NCBI GenBank assembly: GCA_014529385.2 | Contig: CM043958.1 | Coordinates: 149,366,793-149,430,792 of the forward strand | DNA: 64,000 nucleotides | Direction of reading: 5' to 3' | Source: Adiantum capillus-veneris | Taxonomy: Eukaryota; Streptophyta; Polypodiopsida; Polypodiales; Pteridaceae | Part shown: positions 42,546 to 55,623 of the stretch, piece after piece | How the letters are laid out: the number at the start of each line of letters is the position of its first letter | How positions within the stretch are numbered: the stretch's first letter is position 1 | Program-made: the position numbers and the translations under genes | The notes under the pieces: model-generated | The model's input: the letters and a program-made list of their open reading frames with translations, nothing else | Told to the model about the DNA's origin: nothing | Database searches by the model: none

Positions 42546-43989
42546 CGTCTACTCCATCTAGTCTATCCTCAAGAGCTCTCTACGGTATTTTGTGTGCACA
42601 TGTAGATATGACGTTGCACATTTTGCTCAAACTAAAGAATGAATGTTTTTCTCCTTATTAGGATACTCATCGTCACTCCCTATCACACACGCCACAAAAT
42701 GTAAAAGAGCACTTTTTATGCCTAACCAACGTTACCCACTCTAACCTAAATGTTTGTGTATTGAGAAAAGGGTCACTAAAGGAGCCCTTTTTTTTGTGTA
42801 TTGAAAAAAAGTTCACTAAAGTAGGCCTTTTTTTTTGGGCAATACTCACAATAGTGAGTGAGTGAATTAAAACAAAAAAGAATTACTCAATATACCATGA
42901 TCAGATCGAGCCATGGAGACCATGAGCACCACAATTCAGACAGAACAAGGCAAGACACCATTAGTGAGTGCCACCCCCTCACACAAGGTGGTGGACCGTA
43001 GCCTTTCTTAATGAAACCATAGCCTAAGGTTCACCCCATTGTGGCTTTAGCTCCATCGTCTACACCTAAGGCTCCTTGGACTCCTTTGTGTCATGTGAGC
43101 AGAATATTCTTTCTTAATTTAACAACACCCTCTCATGGTGCATATTTACCAATTTTCTTACTTCAGCATGATGTGTGTGCACACACAGCAATTACATATA
43201 TCAACAACTATTTGACATGTGCACTCACATATTTTTCATCTATATTGTCCCTGATTTCTTTAACGAGGGGATATGAAGGGACTCATAGGGTAAATGTCGA
43301 GTACAAAATAGGAGATGAGACACAGCATCATTCAAGTTTCATGTGTCCCAAGCTTATAGAAAAGGTGGCCTTGGACAAGTTTGGGATCCACCGGGATGAG
43401 GGATGTTGTAAGTGACAATCAATGCAGGTCATGGCTATGTACTTTATCAACAAATTAAAACTTGACACTTTAGCTAGAATTGGGGTGCCTGAGGTGCACT
43501 GCAATAGAATGTGGTGTGAGAGTGTGTTAGAGAGAGAGGGGGAAGAGAGACAATGAGAGGCTTGAAGATTGAGGCTCATTTACTTGAGGAAGTAAATTGT
43601 GGGCTGAGGAGAGCAGGCACTACTCAATTTGTGAAGACATGCATTGCTTTAAGGGTAGGTTGTAGAGTGTTAATGGACTAGTAAAAGCCTCACATATGGT
43701 TTGATGTACAAAGGATTATCGAATGAAACATGGGGGAAAGTAGGGAAAGAGCTTACATAGGAGTGTTCTTTGACCATATAATCGATTATTAAAAGCCTCT
43801 TAAGGACACACAACAAAGAATTTGCATGCATAGCAAAGCTTCATAGGGCTATATTGCCATGATTGGAGATGCATAGAGAAATTGTTTGTCCTATCTAATC
43901 CAATCTGTGGCTTGACAAAGAAAAAGGTTAAGTGCCAATGGGTTGCTAAGGAAAATGAAGCTTTTTAAAGGCTTCAGCAATAGCTTGAG
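42546..43989. other. Non-coding
   Basis: No convincing gene. Two related runs (ttgtgtattgagaaaagggtcactaaa, about 42757 and 42796) form a short direct repeat. Confidence 0.4.
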
Positions 43990-44640
43990 TGCCAACACTT
44001 GTACTACCACATCTATCCATTCATTTATGATCACTGTGATGAATGTTATGATTATTTAGTATTAATCCTCATACAAGGAGGCTACACTATCTCCTTTGAG
44101 AGTTGTTTCTTCCAGCTAAAAGAACAAGAACTAGGAATCCATGAAGAGGACTACTTCTTGTCCTGCATGCATTGGATTCTTGAAAGCACAATTTGTTAGA
44201 CTCCCTACATCATCCAAGGGCCATCAAAGCATCCAATACTTGTTTTTAGACAAGTAAAATAGTTGGGCTAATTTTCTTTTATAGTTTTGTTTTCATATTG
44301 CTCACATTCTAGGAAAGCACAATCCAGGAGTGCATGCTCTTTCTCAAAGAACAAGAGTGAATGGTATTTCTATCATAGGCCACACTAATCTTATTGATAT
44401 GGCAAATGCATGTGCTACAGATTGGGACTTTGTAGATGTCACGTTTCTCTTTCAATATATGGAAAAGATAGAATGACCATTTTTGCTTAAAGATGGTTAT
44501 TTTTTGTATGTGACACAAGTTTTGAGAGAAAAAGTCATGCATGAATCCCATGATCCCTCTTATGCTACTAATTTTTTCATCAATTTTGTATGCTTTTGGG
44601 CCATTAGGAGTTGCACTTTGTATATCCTCTGGTGGATGTG
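43990..44640 (+). pseudogene. Decayed gypsy RNase H to integrase zinc-finger region
   Basis: The translation still shows the RNase H pattern (IYDHCDECYDYLVLILIQGG, then FESCFFQLKEQELGIHEEDY), then HILGKHNPGVHALSQRTRVN, and LLKDGYFLYVTQVLREKVMH. These correspond in order to RNase H, the DALSRR element and the integrase zinc-binding lead-in of gypsy pol. Stops and frame changes are frequent; the rest of the element is not recognisable. Confidence 0.6.
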
Positions 44641-45859
44641 CCTAATTTATGCATATTGTATAGAGTCTCGGAGTCCATGTCTATTGAAAAGGCCTTTTCT
44701 GTAGAGTTCGTCATTTTTGGGAGAGTCATTCTTGAGTGTCCTAGCCTTGAGCTTAGAGTTTATGCTTTGAAGGTTAGTGTTAGACGATTGTACATAGAGC
44801 TAGTCTTGAGGTTCTTGAGCTTTCCATGCTCTGGATGTTGGTGGCTAGAGGTAGTCAAGCCATGCATTCTCTCTATTCACCTTAGCGTAGCACTCTTAAG
44901 GATCCTCTTATCACAACATCTAATTAAATTCTCACACTTCATGTGTGATGCCGCCAAACATTAGCTGGGTTATTACTCCTTGGATTGACAATTATGTTGG
45001 TCATGGAACGTGGTTTGGGCTAAGCTATGTGATCCCCCAATAAATGTCTTGCTTGAAAGAAACTTTGCCATGTATTTACCCCACTTACACACCTCCATAA
45101 TACAAAACAAGGTGGTAGATGGTATGGGAGATACCTAATGGCATTTTTTGCATTGTTTAGCATACTTATGGTCATCCTACTTAATTGATGGTCAATATAC
45201 CCAATCATTTGAGTCTCTTAATGGTCTACTCCATTGCAAAGTGCATATTTATGATGGTTTTTGATCTTGGCTCAAATAGAAGCTTTGCTTTTTTAGTTCT
45301 ACACATAAGAGAAATATTCCATTTGGAGTTTTTGTGTAAATTCTTCCTATAGGCAACTTGGAGACAACAAATTGGTTCATTAACTTGGGAGATATGGTCA
45401 TTAGAGTCACAATACTCTCATACCATCTATCTGCCATTTCAAGAGAGAATATATACGCATCTAGTAGATAATCATCTACTCCTTTTTGGTGGCTCCGTTG
45501 ATGTAATCCTAAGTATATGACCAAACTAATATCTTTATCATGATAGTAAAGACAAATTCCAACAATATTATGAACCATCTAACTATCCTTCAAGTGTCAT
45601 TGTTTGTTAACTAAGTATCGAAAGCCTTGGTTCTCCACAATGCTAGAATTTCTTCACATTATATATATCATCCCTAACCCTTCTCTCTCAAATTTTGGGT
45701 AATTCTTCTTTGTTGTATTAAGCTATCTACTTGCATAATAGATTAGAAAGTCCAAGGTACTTTCACTTGGCTATGCGAATACACAACCAATCAATCCAAA
45801 TGGCAGACTCCATAAGAAAATACTTCGTAGTTAAGATAGTTTTATATTAATCTTTTGGA
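44641..45859. other. Non-coding, possibly further retroelement decay
   Basis: Short frames (for example 45249-45578 minus) carry no clear motif. Confidence 0.35.
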
Positions 45860-46040
45860 TGTATAACCAAGTGGCTATACTTTGAAAAAACCATCTAGGA
45901 AATTATATGCTTCTTTGCATGCTACCCTTTCTAAGACACGTTTTATAATTGGAAGAGGATAATTATCATGAATAGTAGCTGTGGTTACCTTTGTGAGATT
46001 TACACAGACTCTTAATTTTCCATTATTCCTAGGCACTTAG
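45860..46040 (-). pseudogene. Tat/Athila-type gypsy RT fragment
   Basis: On the minus strand NNGKLRVCVNLTKVTTATIH, DNYPLPIIKRVLERVACKEA, YNFLDG. The D/H-x-Y-P-L-P and VLERVAGKEAYSFLDG-type wording is characteristic of the Tat/Athila branch, unlike the chromovirus RTs elsewhere in the window. Only about 60 residues survive. Confidence 0.62.
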
Positions 46041-47755
46041 AGAAAGCACCATATATCACGTGTGAACGGGAAGCCATCATAAAAACCCTATTAATTTTTT
46101 TTTTTTTGGGCGCATTAAGTTCCCCCTTATGTAAATTTTAGGTCTAGTTAAAATAACCTTTTGTATAAATAAATATAATTGATCATCTCTTAAAAAGGAT
46201 CCTAATAGAAATAATATTTATTCCAACTATAAGCAGAGATCTTAGCGGATTCACTTATGCTTTTGGGGGGATGTCACTTGCGTGCAACCATAAAGGAAGA
46301 CACCCTATTTACATACCCTATAGCACTAATTCATCCCCCTATCTACAAATGCTAAAGCAATCACATACCCCCCTTTCTACAGTGTTTGTATAGTCGATTG
46401 GATCCCCTTCATAATATATATACAGGTTTCAAATCTCTTTCAACAGTTGTAGATATTGTGTCCTTTTTGAAAATTTTAATAGAGCCTCCTTTGTACGTTG
46501 ACACTTATTTCAAAAGCTTATCAAATAATTATACCTCCTACTCAATAGCATTCCCACAACAAATTTATGGATTCCAAAAGTAAAAACAAACTTAAATTCA
46601 TATATGGATAAATTGCAGAACTATAACAAATATATAAAACCAGAATGTTTTTGTGTCACTTATTTTTAGCCTGCCAAAGAGCAAAGGCCATAAAGATGCC
46701 TTTCCTTTTGTTCTAGCTAAAAATATGATTTATTTATTTTCAAGTGTCCATGAGTGGGACTGATGGGTCCTTGAGTGTAAGTAGTGGCTCAAGTTGTGGT
46801 AATTATTGGCGACTGCCAAGGGGGATCCATACCAAATAATACAAGCTAACTAAATGACAAGCCAACTAATGCATTGCTGCTTTAGTTTTTTGCATTGTGT
46901 CTGTCAACCACTGCATGCTGCAAAAGGGGTGGAAGATATTCTCAATGCACTAGCTAAGTTCAACTGCAAGCTTGCCTCCTTGACATCTCTGCTACCCTGC
47001 CTTGGAAATCCACTTGAGTTTGTAGCTTGTATAAGAGAAGGGCGAAGGTGGGCAAGACATTATTCACCTATCTCTTGCAAAACCATCAAGTTGCATGTCA
47101 ACATATCATGCCCTAGCCCTAGCAATAGCAAGAATCTTGAAAGATTTGACTCGTCTCCATCCCCCGCCATGAGAAAGAGTCAATTCATGGTCATGACCTC
47201 TCATGTGTAAAAAAACAAAATCTGAGTCCTACGAAGGTGTTTGCAAACACTCAAATTGGATTGGAGGCGGGCGTGATTCAAGACTTGCATGACATACCAT
47301 TGTCCTCCCCTTCCCATCCACCTTTGAGGGCAATGATTCTTGCTTCCAACTCCTCACTACCTTCTAAGATGGGGGTGATCTGTGTGCCAACCTCAATGCT
47401 TACCCTCCCCTCTTTAAGCTCAATGATTGTGAGGTTACTCCCACCTTTTCCAACCTCTCTTGCACTCTTGTTAGCTATCATTCTTGTAGTATTGTTCATT
47501 GTAATATCAAACCAGGAGCTTCCTCTTCTGCCACATCCACAATGACAACAACACTAAGAAAGGAATCCTCATAGACTTTGTCTTGGCTAAAATCGTTGAA
47601 GTGGGAGAGAAGCTTTATGATTCAGTTAGAGCCTCACTATACCAATCCTATAATGTTACCAAGGGATGTTATGACCATCACACCAACTTTTGGAGTTTGG
47701 ATGTTTTTCTTAACCTTCTTCTTGCACCTACTTTGCCTTTTGACATTGGACAGTG
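46041..47755. other. Non-coding
   Basis: AT-rich. Short open frames at 46854-47210 and 47237-47545 lack recognisable domains. Confidence 0.35.
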
Positions 47756-48055
47756 TCAAAATTAGGGTTGCACAGAAACAAACACAACTTGGAGAAGATG
47801 AAGAAGCTCAAGGCACACAATAGAGAGTGTATTGATCAGTTCACAAATGGAAAGATAAGTTAGCCCTAGAATGATGGGCATATATACAACGCACGAGGGG
47901 AAAAACCTCCTAGTGAGTGAAAAAATGCCATGGCGGTCCTAAGTGTGTTCACACACATCCCTACCACATATATGGTAGCAAATCTCTTGGGAGTGATGCG
48001 GTGAAGGAGAGCTAGCACATACTGTATAGGGAAGTGCCATGCTCTGAGGACATGA
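47756..48055 (-). other. Copia-2 3' UTR remnant
   Basis: Similar throughout to the Copia-3 3' region (49661-49963), including the aggcacacaatagagagtgta block. No polypurine tract or LTR follows at its left edge, so Copia-2 lacks a recognisable 3' LTR. Confidence 0.6.
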
Positions 48056-49451
48056 TCAATCCACAAAGGGAAGCAAGCCCAAAGCTTTACAGAAAGCTTC
48101 AAACTTCTCAGAAGGCAATGCCTTTGTGAATAGAACTGCAAGTGTCAGCACACAAGCCAAGCCAGTCTCTCCTACTGAGAGTGTCTCTCTGACATAGTGA
48201 TAATTCACGTCAATGTTCTTTTTGTGAGCATGAAAAATTGGGTTTCTCGCAACTGCCAAGCGGCACTCTCACTATTAGTGTAGATGATTCTGGTAGTGTC
48301 TTGTCTAACACCCAAATTATCCATAAGGCATTGGAGCAATACACACTCAAATGTAGCTGTGAAGAGTACCCTGTACTGAGCTTCACAATTGGAAGTGGCC
48401 ACAATAGGTTTCTTCTTGCTTAACCATGATATGCATGAACTGTCGAGCATGAAACAAAAAATACTTGTTGACACTCATGTGTCATAAGAACCAGCCCAAT
48501 TTGAGTATGAAAAAACATGCAAATTTGGCGGCAATGATCCCCTCTTGGGATAAAACAACCCAATATGTAAAGTGCCACTCAAGTAGAAAAAGGTCCTCTT
48601 AATAGGCTAAAAATTCTTAAACCCTAAGCTATGCATAAATATTATGAGACTACAAACTGAATATCGAGCCTCATATTACATATATAAATAAGGCATCCTT
48701 GATAGAGAGTGACATCGCAAAGATCACTGGCATCATGAAGACTTAATTTCAAACCCTTTTCCATTGGATTAGCAATAGGTTTGCAATCCTCAGGCCCACT
48801 TACATAGTAATGTTTCTATGTACTTGTTTACACAAGGAAATACCTCCATCACACTACTTAAACTATATGCCCGAGTAATGATGCAAAAGTACGAAGTCTT
48901 TCATCTTGAAAAAAGGATTCAAATCAGCCTTGAATTCAGCAATGTGTGTCTCATTTAGACTAATAATCAACAAATCATCTACATATAGATGATGAGAAAT
49001 ACATCAACCTCATGCTTGACATACAAAGTGCTTGTAGTTGGACTGTTATGAAGGCCTTGTTTAACCAAATGATTGTCAATTTTCTCATACCAAGAACACG
49101 AGACCACTTCAACCCATACAAAGAGTTCTTACATTCACACACTTGATTTTCTCGTCCTTTCTTGACAAAACCACGAGGCTATGCTACATAAACTTCCTCA
49201 AATATATCACCATTCAAGAAAGCAGTAACAATGTCTAGTTGATGTAAATTCCATGCAAAATGAGCTACCAATGCACATAGAAAATGAATAGTAGTCATTC
49301 AACAAGTGGAGAAAAGGTCTCTTCATAATCAATGCCTTTTTGTTGTGCATAACCTTTTGCAACAAGTCTAGACTTGTAGCGATCAATCTCACCATCTGGC
49401 TTACATTTTAACTTGTAAACCCACTTCATACTAATGGCCTTTTTGAAAGAG
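48056..49451 (-). pseudogene. Copia-2 RT and RNase H, 5'-truncated
   Basis: Minus strand: starts inside RT ([40 protein letters not shown]). It runs through a heavily interrupted RT and ends in RNase H (STSIFCFMLDSSCISWLSKK, EAQYRVLFTATFECVLLQCL, KALPSEKFEAFCKALGLLPF) at TGA 48056-48058. Many stops. It lies in the same orientation as Copia-3 and belongs to the same family, but is more diverged. Its 5' edge is exactly at the Copia-3-side LTR (49452). Confidence 0.85.
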
Positions 49452-49639
49452 TGTTGTGCACAGTGTGGTGCGAGACAGGGAAGAGGAGAATACGGGCGTT
49501 GTGTGGGTGGAGCAAACATCAAAGAAGTGAGAGGATCTCCTTACTCTTTTAGGTATAAGAAGAATAAGGAAAAGGTGAGTGTACAGATGAACTTTAGACG
49601 TACAGCCCAGGGCAAAGGCACATTGTCGTTACCCCAACA
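49452..49639 (-). mobile_element. Short copia LTR (3' LTR of Copia-3)
   Basis: 188 bp; minus strand TGTTGGGGTAACGAC...GTGCACAACA with the standard copia termini. The tract TTTAAGTGGGAGAT (49640-49653, minus) directly precedes it. Confidence 0.8.
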
Positions 49640-49653
49640 ATCTCCCACTTAAA
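49640..49653 (-). other. Copia-3 polypurine tract
   Basis: On the minus strand TTTAAGTGGGAGAT, abutting the TGTTGGGG LTR start. Confidence 0.85.
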
Positions 49654-49963
49654 GGAAAATGTGTTGGAATTAGGGTTGTAAGGAAATGCACACAACACTT
49701 GGAGAAGATGAAGGAAGCTCAAGGCACACAATAGAGAGTGTATTACTTATTGTGCAATGGAAAGATAGCCATAGAGTGATGGGTGTATATACAATACACG
49801 GGGGAAAAAACCTCCTAAAGAGAATTTTTTTTTCCCAACGGTCCTAGTTTGTTCACACACATCACTACCACATGTATATGGTAACAAATCCCTCCTGGGA
49901 GTGATGCGGTGAACAAGGGCTGGCACGAAGAGTAAAGGGAAGTGCCATGCCCTGAGGACATGA
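49654..49963 (-). other. Copia-3 3' UTR
   Basis: Non-coding segment between the pol stop and the polypurine tract, homologous to 47756-48055. Confidence 0.65.
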
Positions 49964-51400
49964 TCAGTCCACAAAGGGGAGCAAGCCCAAAGCTTTATGG
50001 AAAGCTTCGAACTTCTCACAAGACAATGCCTTTGTGAAAAGATATGCAAGGTTGTCCTGTGTTGGCACATAAGCCAAGCTGATCTCTCCTACTGAGAGCC
50101 TCTCCCTGACATAGTGGTAATGCACCTCAATGTGATTTGTGCGGGCATGAAAAACTGGTTCCTCGCAACTACCAATGCACTCTGACTGTCAGTGTAGATG
50201 ATGTTGGCAATGTCTTGTCCAACACCCAAATCAGCCATAAGGCGTCCGAGCCATACACACTCAACCGTAGCTGTGAAGACTGCCCTGTACTTAGCCTCAC
50301 AACTGGAAGTGGCCACAGTAGGTTGCTTCTTGCTCAACCATGAAATACAGGAAGTGCCAAGCATGAAACAAAAACCACTTGTGGACACTCGCGTGTCATA
50401 ACAAACAACCCAATCTGAGTCCGAAAAGCATGTAAATTTGGCGGCAACAATGATCCCCCCTTGGGATAAAACAAGCCAAGATGCAAAGTGCCACTCAAGT
50501 AGCAAAAACTCCTCTTGATTGTGTGCCAATGCTTAGACCCTGGGTTATGCCTAAATTTGCTGACCTGTGAGACTGCAAACTGAATATCCGGCCTCGTGTT
50601 GCATACATAAATGAGGTAACCAACAACATTTTGGTAAAGAGTGACATCAGTAGGATCACTTGCATCATGAAGAATCAACTTCAAACCTGTTTCCATGGGA
50701 GTGGTAACAGGTTTGCAATCCTCAAGTCCAAACTTGCATAGCAATGTCTCTATGTAACTTTTTTGACAAGGGAATATCACCATCACATTGCTGAAACTGT
50801 ATGCCCAAGTAATGATGCAACAACCCCAAACCTTTCAATTTGAAAGTAGCATTCAAATCAGCCTTAAATTCAGCAATATGTCTCTTATTTGGTCCAGTGA
50901 TTAGCAAATCATCCACATAAAGAACCACCATGAGAAGTACATCACCCTCACACTTTACATACAATGAGCTTTCTGTTGGATTGTTACGATGAAAGCCTCG
51001 TTTGACCAAATGAGTGTCAGCTTTCTCATACCAGGCACAAGGAGATTGATTCAACCCATACAAGGCCTTCTTACATCTACACACTTTGTCCTCTCCTTTC
51101 TTGACAAAATCGCGAGGCTGTGTTACATAGACTTCCTAAAAAATGTCACCATTTAAGAAAGCAGTAACAATATCGAATTGATGTACATCCCAACAAAAAT
51201 GACCTGCCAATGCACATAGAAAACACATAGTAGTCGCACAATAAGTGGGAGCAAAAGTTTCTTCATAATCTATGCCTTTCTGTTGCGCATAGCCTTTTGC
51301 AACAAGTCAAGCCTTATCGATCAACCTCACCATCCGGCTTGCGTTTCAACTTGTAAACCCACTTTGTACCAATGGCTTTTTTTCTTGGAGGAAAATAACA
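49964..51400 (-). pseudogene. Copia-3 reverse transcriptase and RNase H
   Basis: Minus strand in several frames. RT has KKALYGLNQSPCAWYEKADT and the catalytic VLYVDDLLITGPNK (51084-50722), continuing with YQNVVGYLIYVCNTRPDIQF. RNase H has STSGFCFMLGTSCISWLSKK, SSCEAKYRAVFTATVECVWL and IIYTDSQSALVVARN. The tail AYVPTQDNLAYLFTKALSCE ends at TGA 49964-49966. At least three frame changes. Confidence 0.9.
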
Positions 51401-53600
51401 TAAAGTCCATGTGTCATTTTCTATAAGTGCATCATATTCTGATTGCATGGCAGCCATCTAATTTTTTGAATTTTGTGCTTCATAAAAAATAGAGGTTCCT
51501 TAACATCATGTAAGCTAGACACAACCAAATCATAACAATTTGATGCAAAAGATGCATGGCAAGAGCCTGAACGAGTACGACTAGACAAAGGTGCATCCAA
51601 TTTATTGTCACGCAAAGTGTGCACCAGCCATTTTGGCATACCTCTAGCCTGCTCATTTTCAGCCCTTTCCTCATCAAGTACATCATGGACATCTGCGTCA
51701 GTAATAGGCTGATCTGTAACATTTTTAAAAAACCCCCATAGGCTGTACATTTTTCGCATTTGAATTTAATTCGAACTTCCACCACTAAAAAGAGGCAATA
51801 AATTGTCATAAATGTCCTGTGAGCTTACATTACTGTCTCTACTAGTACATGACATCAAAGACTGAATAGAATCTTCCACAAACACAACATCATGTGAGAC
51901 CAAAATACGCTTTGTTTGTGGATGGTACAACCTATAACCTTTGCTTTTAACACTATAGCCAAATACATTTGACAGCCTTATCATCCATTTTTTTGCGCTA
52001 CACTTGTGGCACTAAACCATAAGCCAAACAACCAAAAACACGCATGTGCTCAATAGATGGCTTTGTATCATGCCATGCTTCATATGGAGTCATAGACTGC
52101 AATGCTTTTGTACGACACCTGTTGAGTACATAAGTGGCACACATGACAGTCTCGAGCCAAAACGAATGTTTGTCGGCAAAGCTTGACTCTTGACCATACA
52201 CCATGCCATTTCTGTAAGAGACATGTTTTTCCTCTCAGCAACACCATTTTGCTGAGGTGTATACGGCACTGTACATTGGTGTTTGATCCCGCGGCTGGCC
52301 AGAAATGCATTAAATTCATGAGACATATATTCCCCCCCTCGATTGGAACGGAGGGTGCCCATAGTACATTTCGAGATGTTTTCAGCCATAGCAAGAAATT
52401 TCTTGAAGCACATAAACACTTCGGACTTAGCTTTCAATGGATATACCCATGCATGCCTGGAGTAGTCATCAGTAGTCATCAATGAAAGTCACAAAGTACA
52501 AGTAATTTCCCAAGGACGGAGTTTGCTCATTTTCAGCCCTTTCCTCATCAAGTACATCATGTACATTTGCGTCAGTAATAGGCTGATCTGTAACATTTTC
52601 AAAAAACCCCCATAGGCTGTACATTTTCTGCATTTGAATTTACATTCGAACTTCCACCACTAAAAGAGGCAATAAATTGTCATAAATGTCCCGTGAGCTT
52701 ACATTACTGTCTCTAGTACATGACAGCAAAGACTGAATAGAATCTTCCACAAACACAACATCATGTGAGACCAAAATACGCTTTGTTTATGGATGGTACA
52801 ATTTGTAACCTTTGCTTTTAGCACTATAGCCAACAAAAATACATTTGACAGCCTTATCATCCAATTTTTTGTGCTACACTTGTGGCACTAAACCATAAGC
52901 CAAACAACCAAAAACACGCATGTGCTCAATAGATGGCTTTGTATCATGCCATGCTTCATATGGAGTCATAGCTGCAACGCTTTTGTACGACACCTGTTGA
53001 GTACATAAGTGGCACACATGACAGTCTTGAGCCAAAACGAATGTGGCAAAGCTTGACTCTTGACCATACATCGTGCCATTTCTATAAGAGACATGTTTTT
53101 CCTCTCAACAACACCATTTTGCTGAGGTTTATATGGCACTGTACATTGGTATTTTATCCCACGGCTAGCCAGAAATGCATTAAATTCATGAGACATATAC
53201 TCCCCCCCTCGATTGGAACGGAGGGTGCCCATAGTACATTTCGAGACATTTTCAGCCATAGCAAGAAATTGCTTGAAGCACATAAACACTTGGGACTTAG
53301 CCTTCAACGGATATACCCATGCATGCCTGGAGTAGTCATCAATGAAAGTCACAAAGTACAAGTAATTTCCCAAGGACGGAGTTTGCCTATATAGGCACAC
53401 AAACATCACTATGCACAAGCTGCAATCTGCATGTAGCACGAACTGACCCATCCTTTGGAAACTTAGCATGCTACATTTAACCCAAAATACAACCTTCACA
53501 AACATGTTTGACATGTGCTTCAAGAGGCGGCAAAGAAGCAACCATATCAAATTTCTGCAAACGTAGAAAACTGGCAAAATTTAGATGCCCAAAATGTGCA
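51401..53600 (-). pseudogene. Copia-3 integrase, with an internal tandem duplication
   Basis: Minus strand. The outer copy (53577-52966) has YLYFVTFIDDYSRHAWVYPL, FKQFLAMAENVSKCTMGTLR, SNRGGEYMSHEFNAFLASRG, QQNGVVERKNMSLIEMARCM and MCATYVLNRCRTKALQ. The inner copy (52482-52000) repeats the core after the start. The second catalytic aspartate is N in both copies (SNRGGEY instead of SDRGGEY); the catalytic E (VERKN) is kept. Downstream pieces (AYGLVPQV, SVKSKGYRLYHPQTKRILVS, HDVVFVEDS) are the integrase-RT linker. Confidence 0.9.
51651..53384. repeat. Tandem duplication of about 870 bp in Copia-3 pol
   Basis: Unit 1 is 51651-52524, unit 2 is 52525-53384 (period 874 at the left edge). Scattered substitutions and small indels, including a 10-bp duplication in unit 1 at about 52462-52481, show that it is not recent. 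Confidence 0.93.
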
Positions 53601-54250
53601 TGCCACAATTTTGCATATGAAACAGCCCTTGAATCTGCAACTGCATTTGCAAAATTTTGTCCACACTTGTCATACAAAGTGCGCTTACACAACCCACGAC
53701 ACAAAAGGCCAAATGCGACAATTTTATCACCAAAAATGAGATCATGAACTAAGATCAAGTCTAGCAAGTGCAGATACAGTCAAAAGGTTTTTTTTAATCC
53801 CAGGTACATACAATGCATCAAAAAGTGTGAAAGAGCTGTCATTTGCAGCAGTAAGCACAATCTTTCCAACTCCTTGAACATGATAAGAGGCATTGTTGGC
53901 ACAACTCGCCGTATTCCCAAGAGGGACATACTCAATAGAGGTAAACAAATCACGATGTGAGGTGATGTGCTTTGTAGCACCACTGTCAAAATACCACACA
54001 TGTGAATCTGCAACAACTGACATACATGCATCATGGACAATAGGATCATAAGTGCACTCTGCACTAAATTCCCATTCTGCATCAACATCAACATCAACAT
54101 CATAATCTCCTTTGACAGAAGACTCTACAATCATTGCACTTGTATTGAACCCTGTAGTGGATCCAATCTCTTTCTTCTTAGCCTCTTTTGCCTTCAATTA
54201 CGGACACTGATTGATCAAGTGACCATTAGCTTTACAATAATGGCAACACA
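53477..54250 (-). pseudogene. Copia-3 protease and GAG-pre-integrase region
   Basis: Minus strand 54197-53742: protease HVWYFDSGATKHITSH with an intact D-S-G triplet, then ADSSFTLFDALYVPGIKKNL-type sequence. A frame change follows. The next part, 53767-53477, has LWHAHFGHLNFASFLRLQKF and HVCEGCILG, the GAG-pre-integrase domain. The frame break is near 53750. Confidence 0.9.
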
Positions 54251-54950
54251 TCTTCTTTTTGCCCTTATCACCAGTACTGCCAACAAAAGCATTAGGAACA
54301 TAAGTTTTGCCACTCGCAGTAGAACCATAATAAGTGGTTACATTGTTGTTCCCACCTTTTCTTTGAGCTGCAATAAAAGCCTATTCAATTGCACCCTGCC
54401 TAGTCCTATTTTTTTTGGAAAGTGACTCTTGCAACAGCAATGTGCATAATGCATCAAACTTGACAACTTCAGGATTTCCTTGGGTGATAAGTCTTCAAGT
54501 ACTAGCAAAAGTCTGGTAAGAATCTGGCAAAGCATCAAGAACAGTCTGCACAAGTGAACTGTCTGAAATGACTTCTCTTGCAAAAATTAGTTGCTCATTA
54601 ACATCCTTGACACCAAGAAGAAAAGTGTCCATATCATCTTCCTCATGCATAATCTTTGATTCTAGCTCTTTACGCAGCAAAGCAATTTTAGCCTCATTGC
54701 GGCTTGCATAAAGACCATCCAGAATATCCCAAGCCCGTTTTGTAGATTTTGCTGAATGGATGTGAGAAGTGATAGTGCACTTCACGGACAATGCAATCAA
54801 TTCATGAGCCTGCGCATCTCTTACATCCCAATGAGCCTTCTCAGCTGTAGGCAAAACAACTCTTACAACAACAAACCTGGCAGGAAAACCTGGAGCATCC
54901 TCAAGATTGCCTGCATCCACAGTACCAAGATGTACATCAATGCCATGCAC
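54200..54950 (-). pseudogene. Copia-3 gag
   Basis: Minus strand 54950-54495: a UBN2-type gag (RDAQAHELIALSVKCTITSH, AWDILDGLYASRNEAKIALL, LESKIMHEEDDMDTFLLGVK). After a frame change it reaches a zinc knuckle CCHYCKANGHLINQC near 54250-54210. A stop separates it from the protease frame. A clean start codon was not found. Confidence 0.85.
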
Positions 54951-55623
54951 AATGTTTCAAACTCCCTTTGATACAAGTACATGCTGCATCATGTAAGCAT
55001 ACATAGGGTAATTGTTACCTTGAGTCTGGAGTTGCTTTGTTGCTGCATGTACCTGCAAGGTGAGTGCATGGGTGGAACAATAAAGAGTGCGTAATGCAAA
55101 TGTCCAATTATGGGACATTCGATATGCTTGCACATATTTATGCATGGGTAAGATTATGCTGTGCGAGAGAAGAGTATTGATTGGTGCTCCTCAGAGTTAA
55201 TGCAGCTAAAAAAGTAAATTACATTCACTTTACTAGCTTTCACTACTCTTGAGAAGGACGTTTGATGTAATGGTTTCCACTCTCCTAACGTGCACAAGTG
55301 CGTGTGTGTTTTGTTTTGAACACTTCGCCTCTCCACCATGATTAAAATAATACATTGATTATGCTCACCTATCCAGAATGAGCGACTTGATATAATTACG
55401 CTCAAAGCTTCCAGCTTGAGCTGTAGCCTAATTAGCTAGACTCATAGACCACAGAAAAATATTAGGACTTGAAGCTTAGGTCTAACACTTTGCTCATTTA
55501 TCGGCTCAGCTGCCCGACTCTTGACTTTTTTTTTTTTTTTTGACTTGACTTGACTACTGTCTTCAGGTCTCAACAAAGTATATATCTAGACATTTAGAGC
55601 TCAGATCCTCAAAAAGAGGGTTA
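54951..55623 (-). other. Possible Copia-3 leader; 5' LTR not identified
   Basis: The minus strand at 54968-54984 reads cttgtatcaaaggg, a degraded version of the TTGGTATCAGAGC primer site, but the adjacent sequence does not resemble the 188-bp LTR. A poly(T) run lies at 55527-55541. Confidence 0.35.

Noticed and set aside
46854-47545. Two adjacent plus-strand frames of about 100 codons
   Set aside because: No domain, poor codon structure, and surrounded by AT-rich non-coding DNA.
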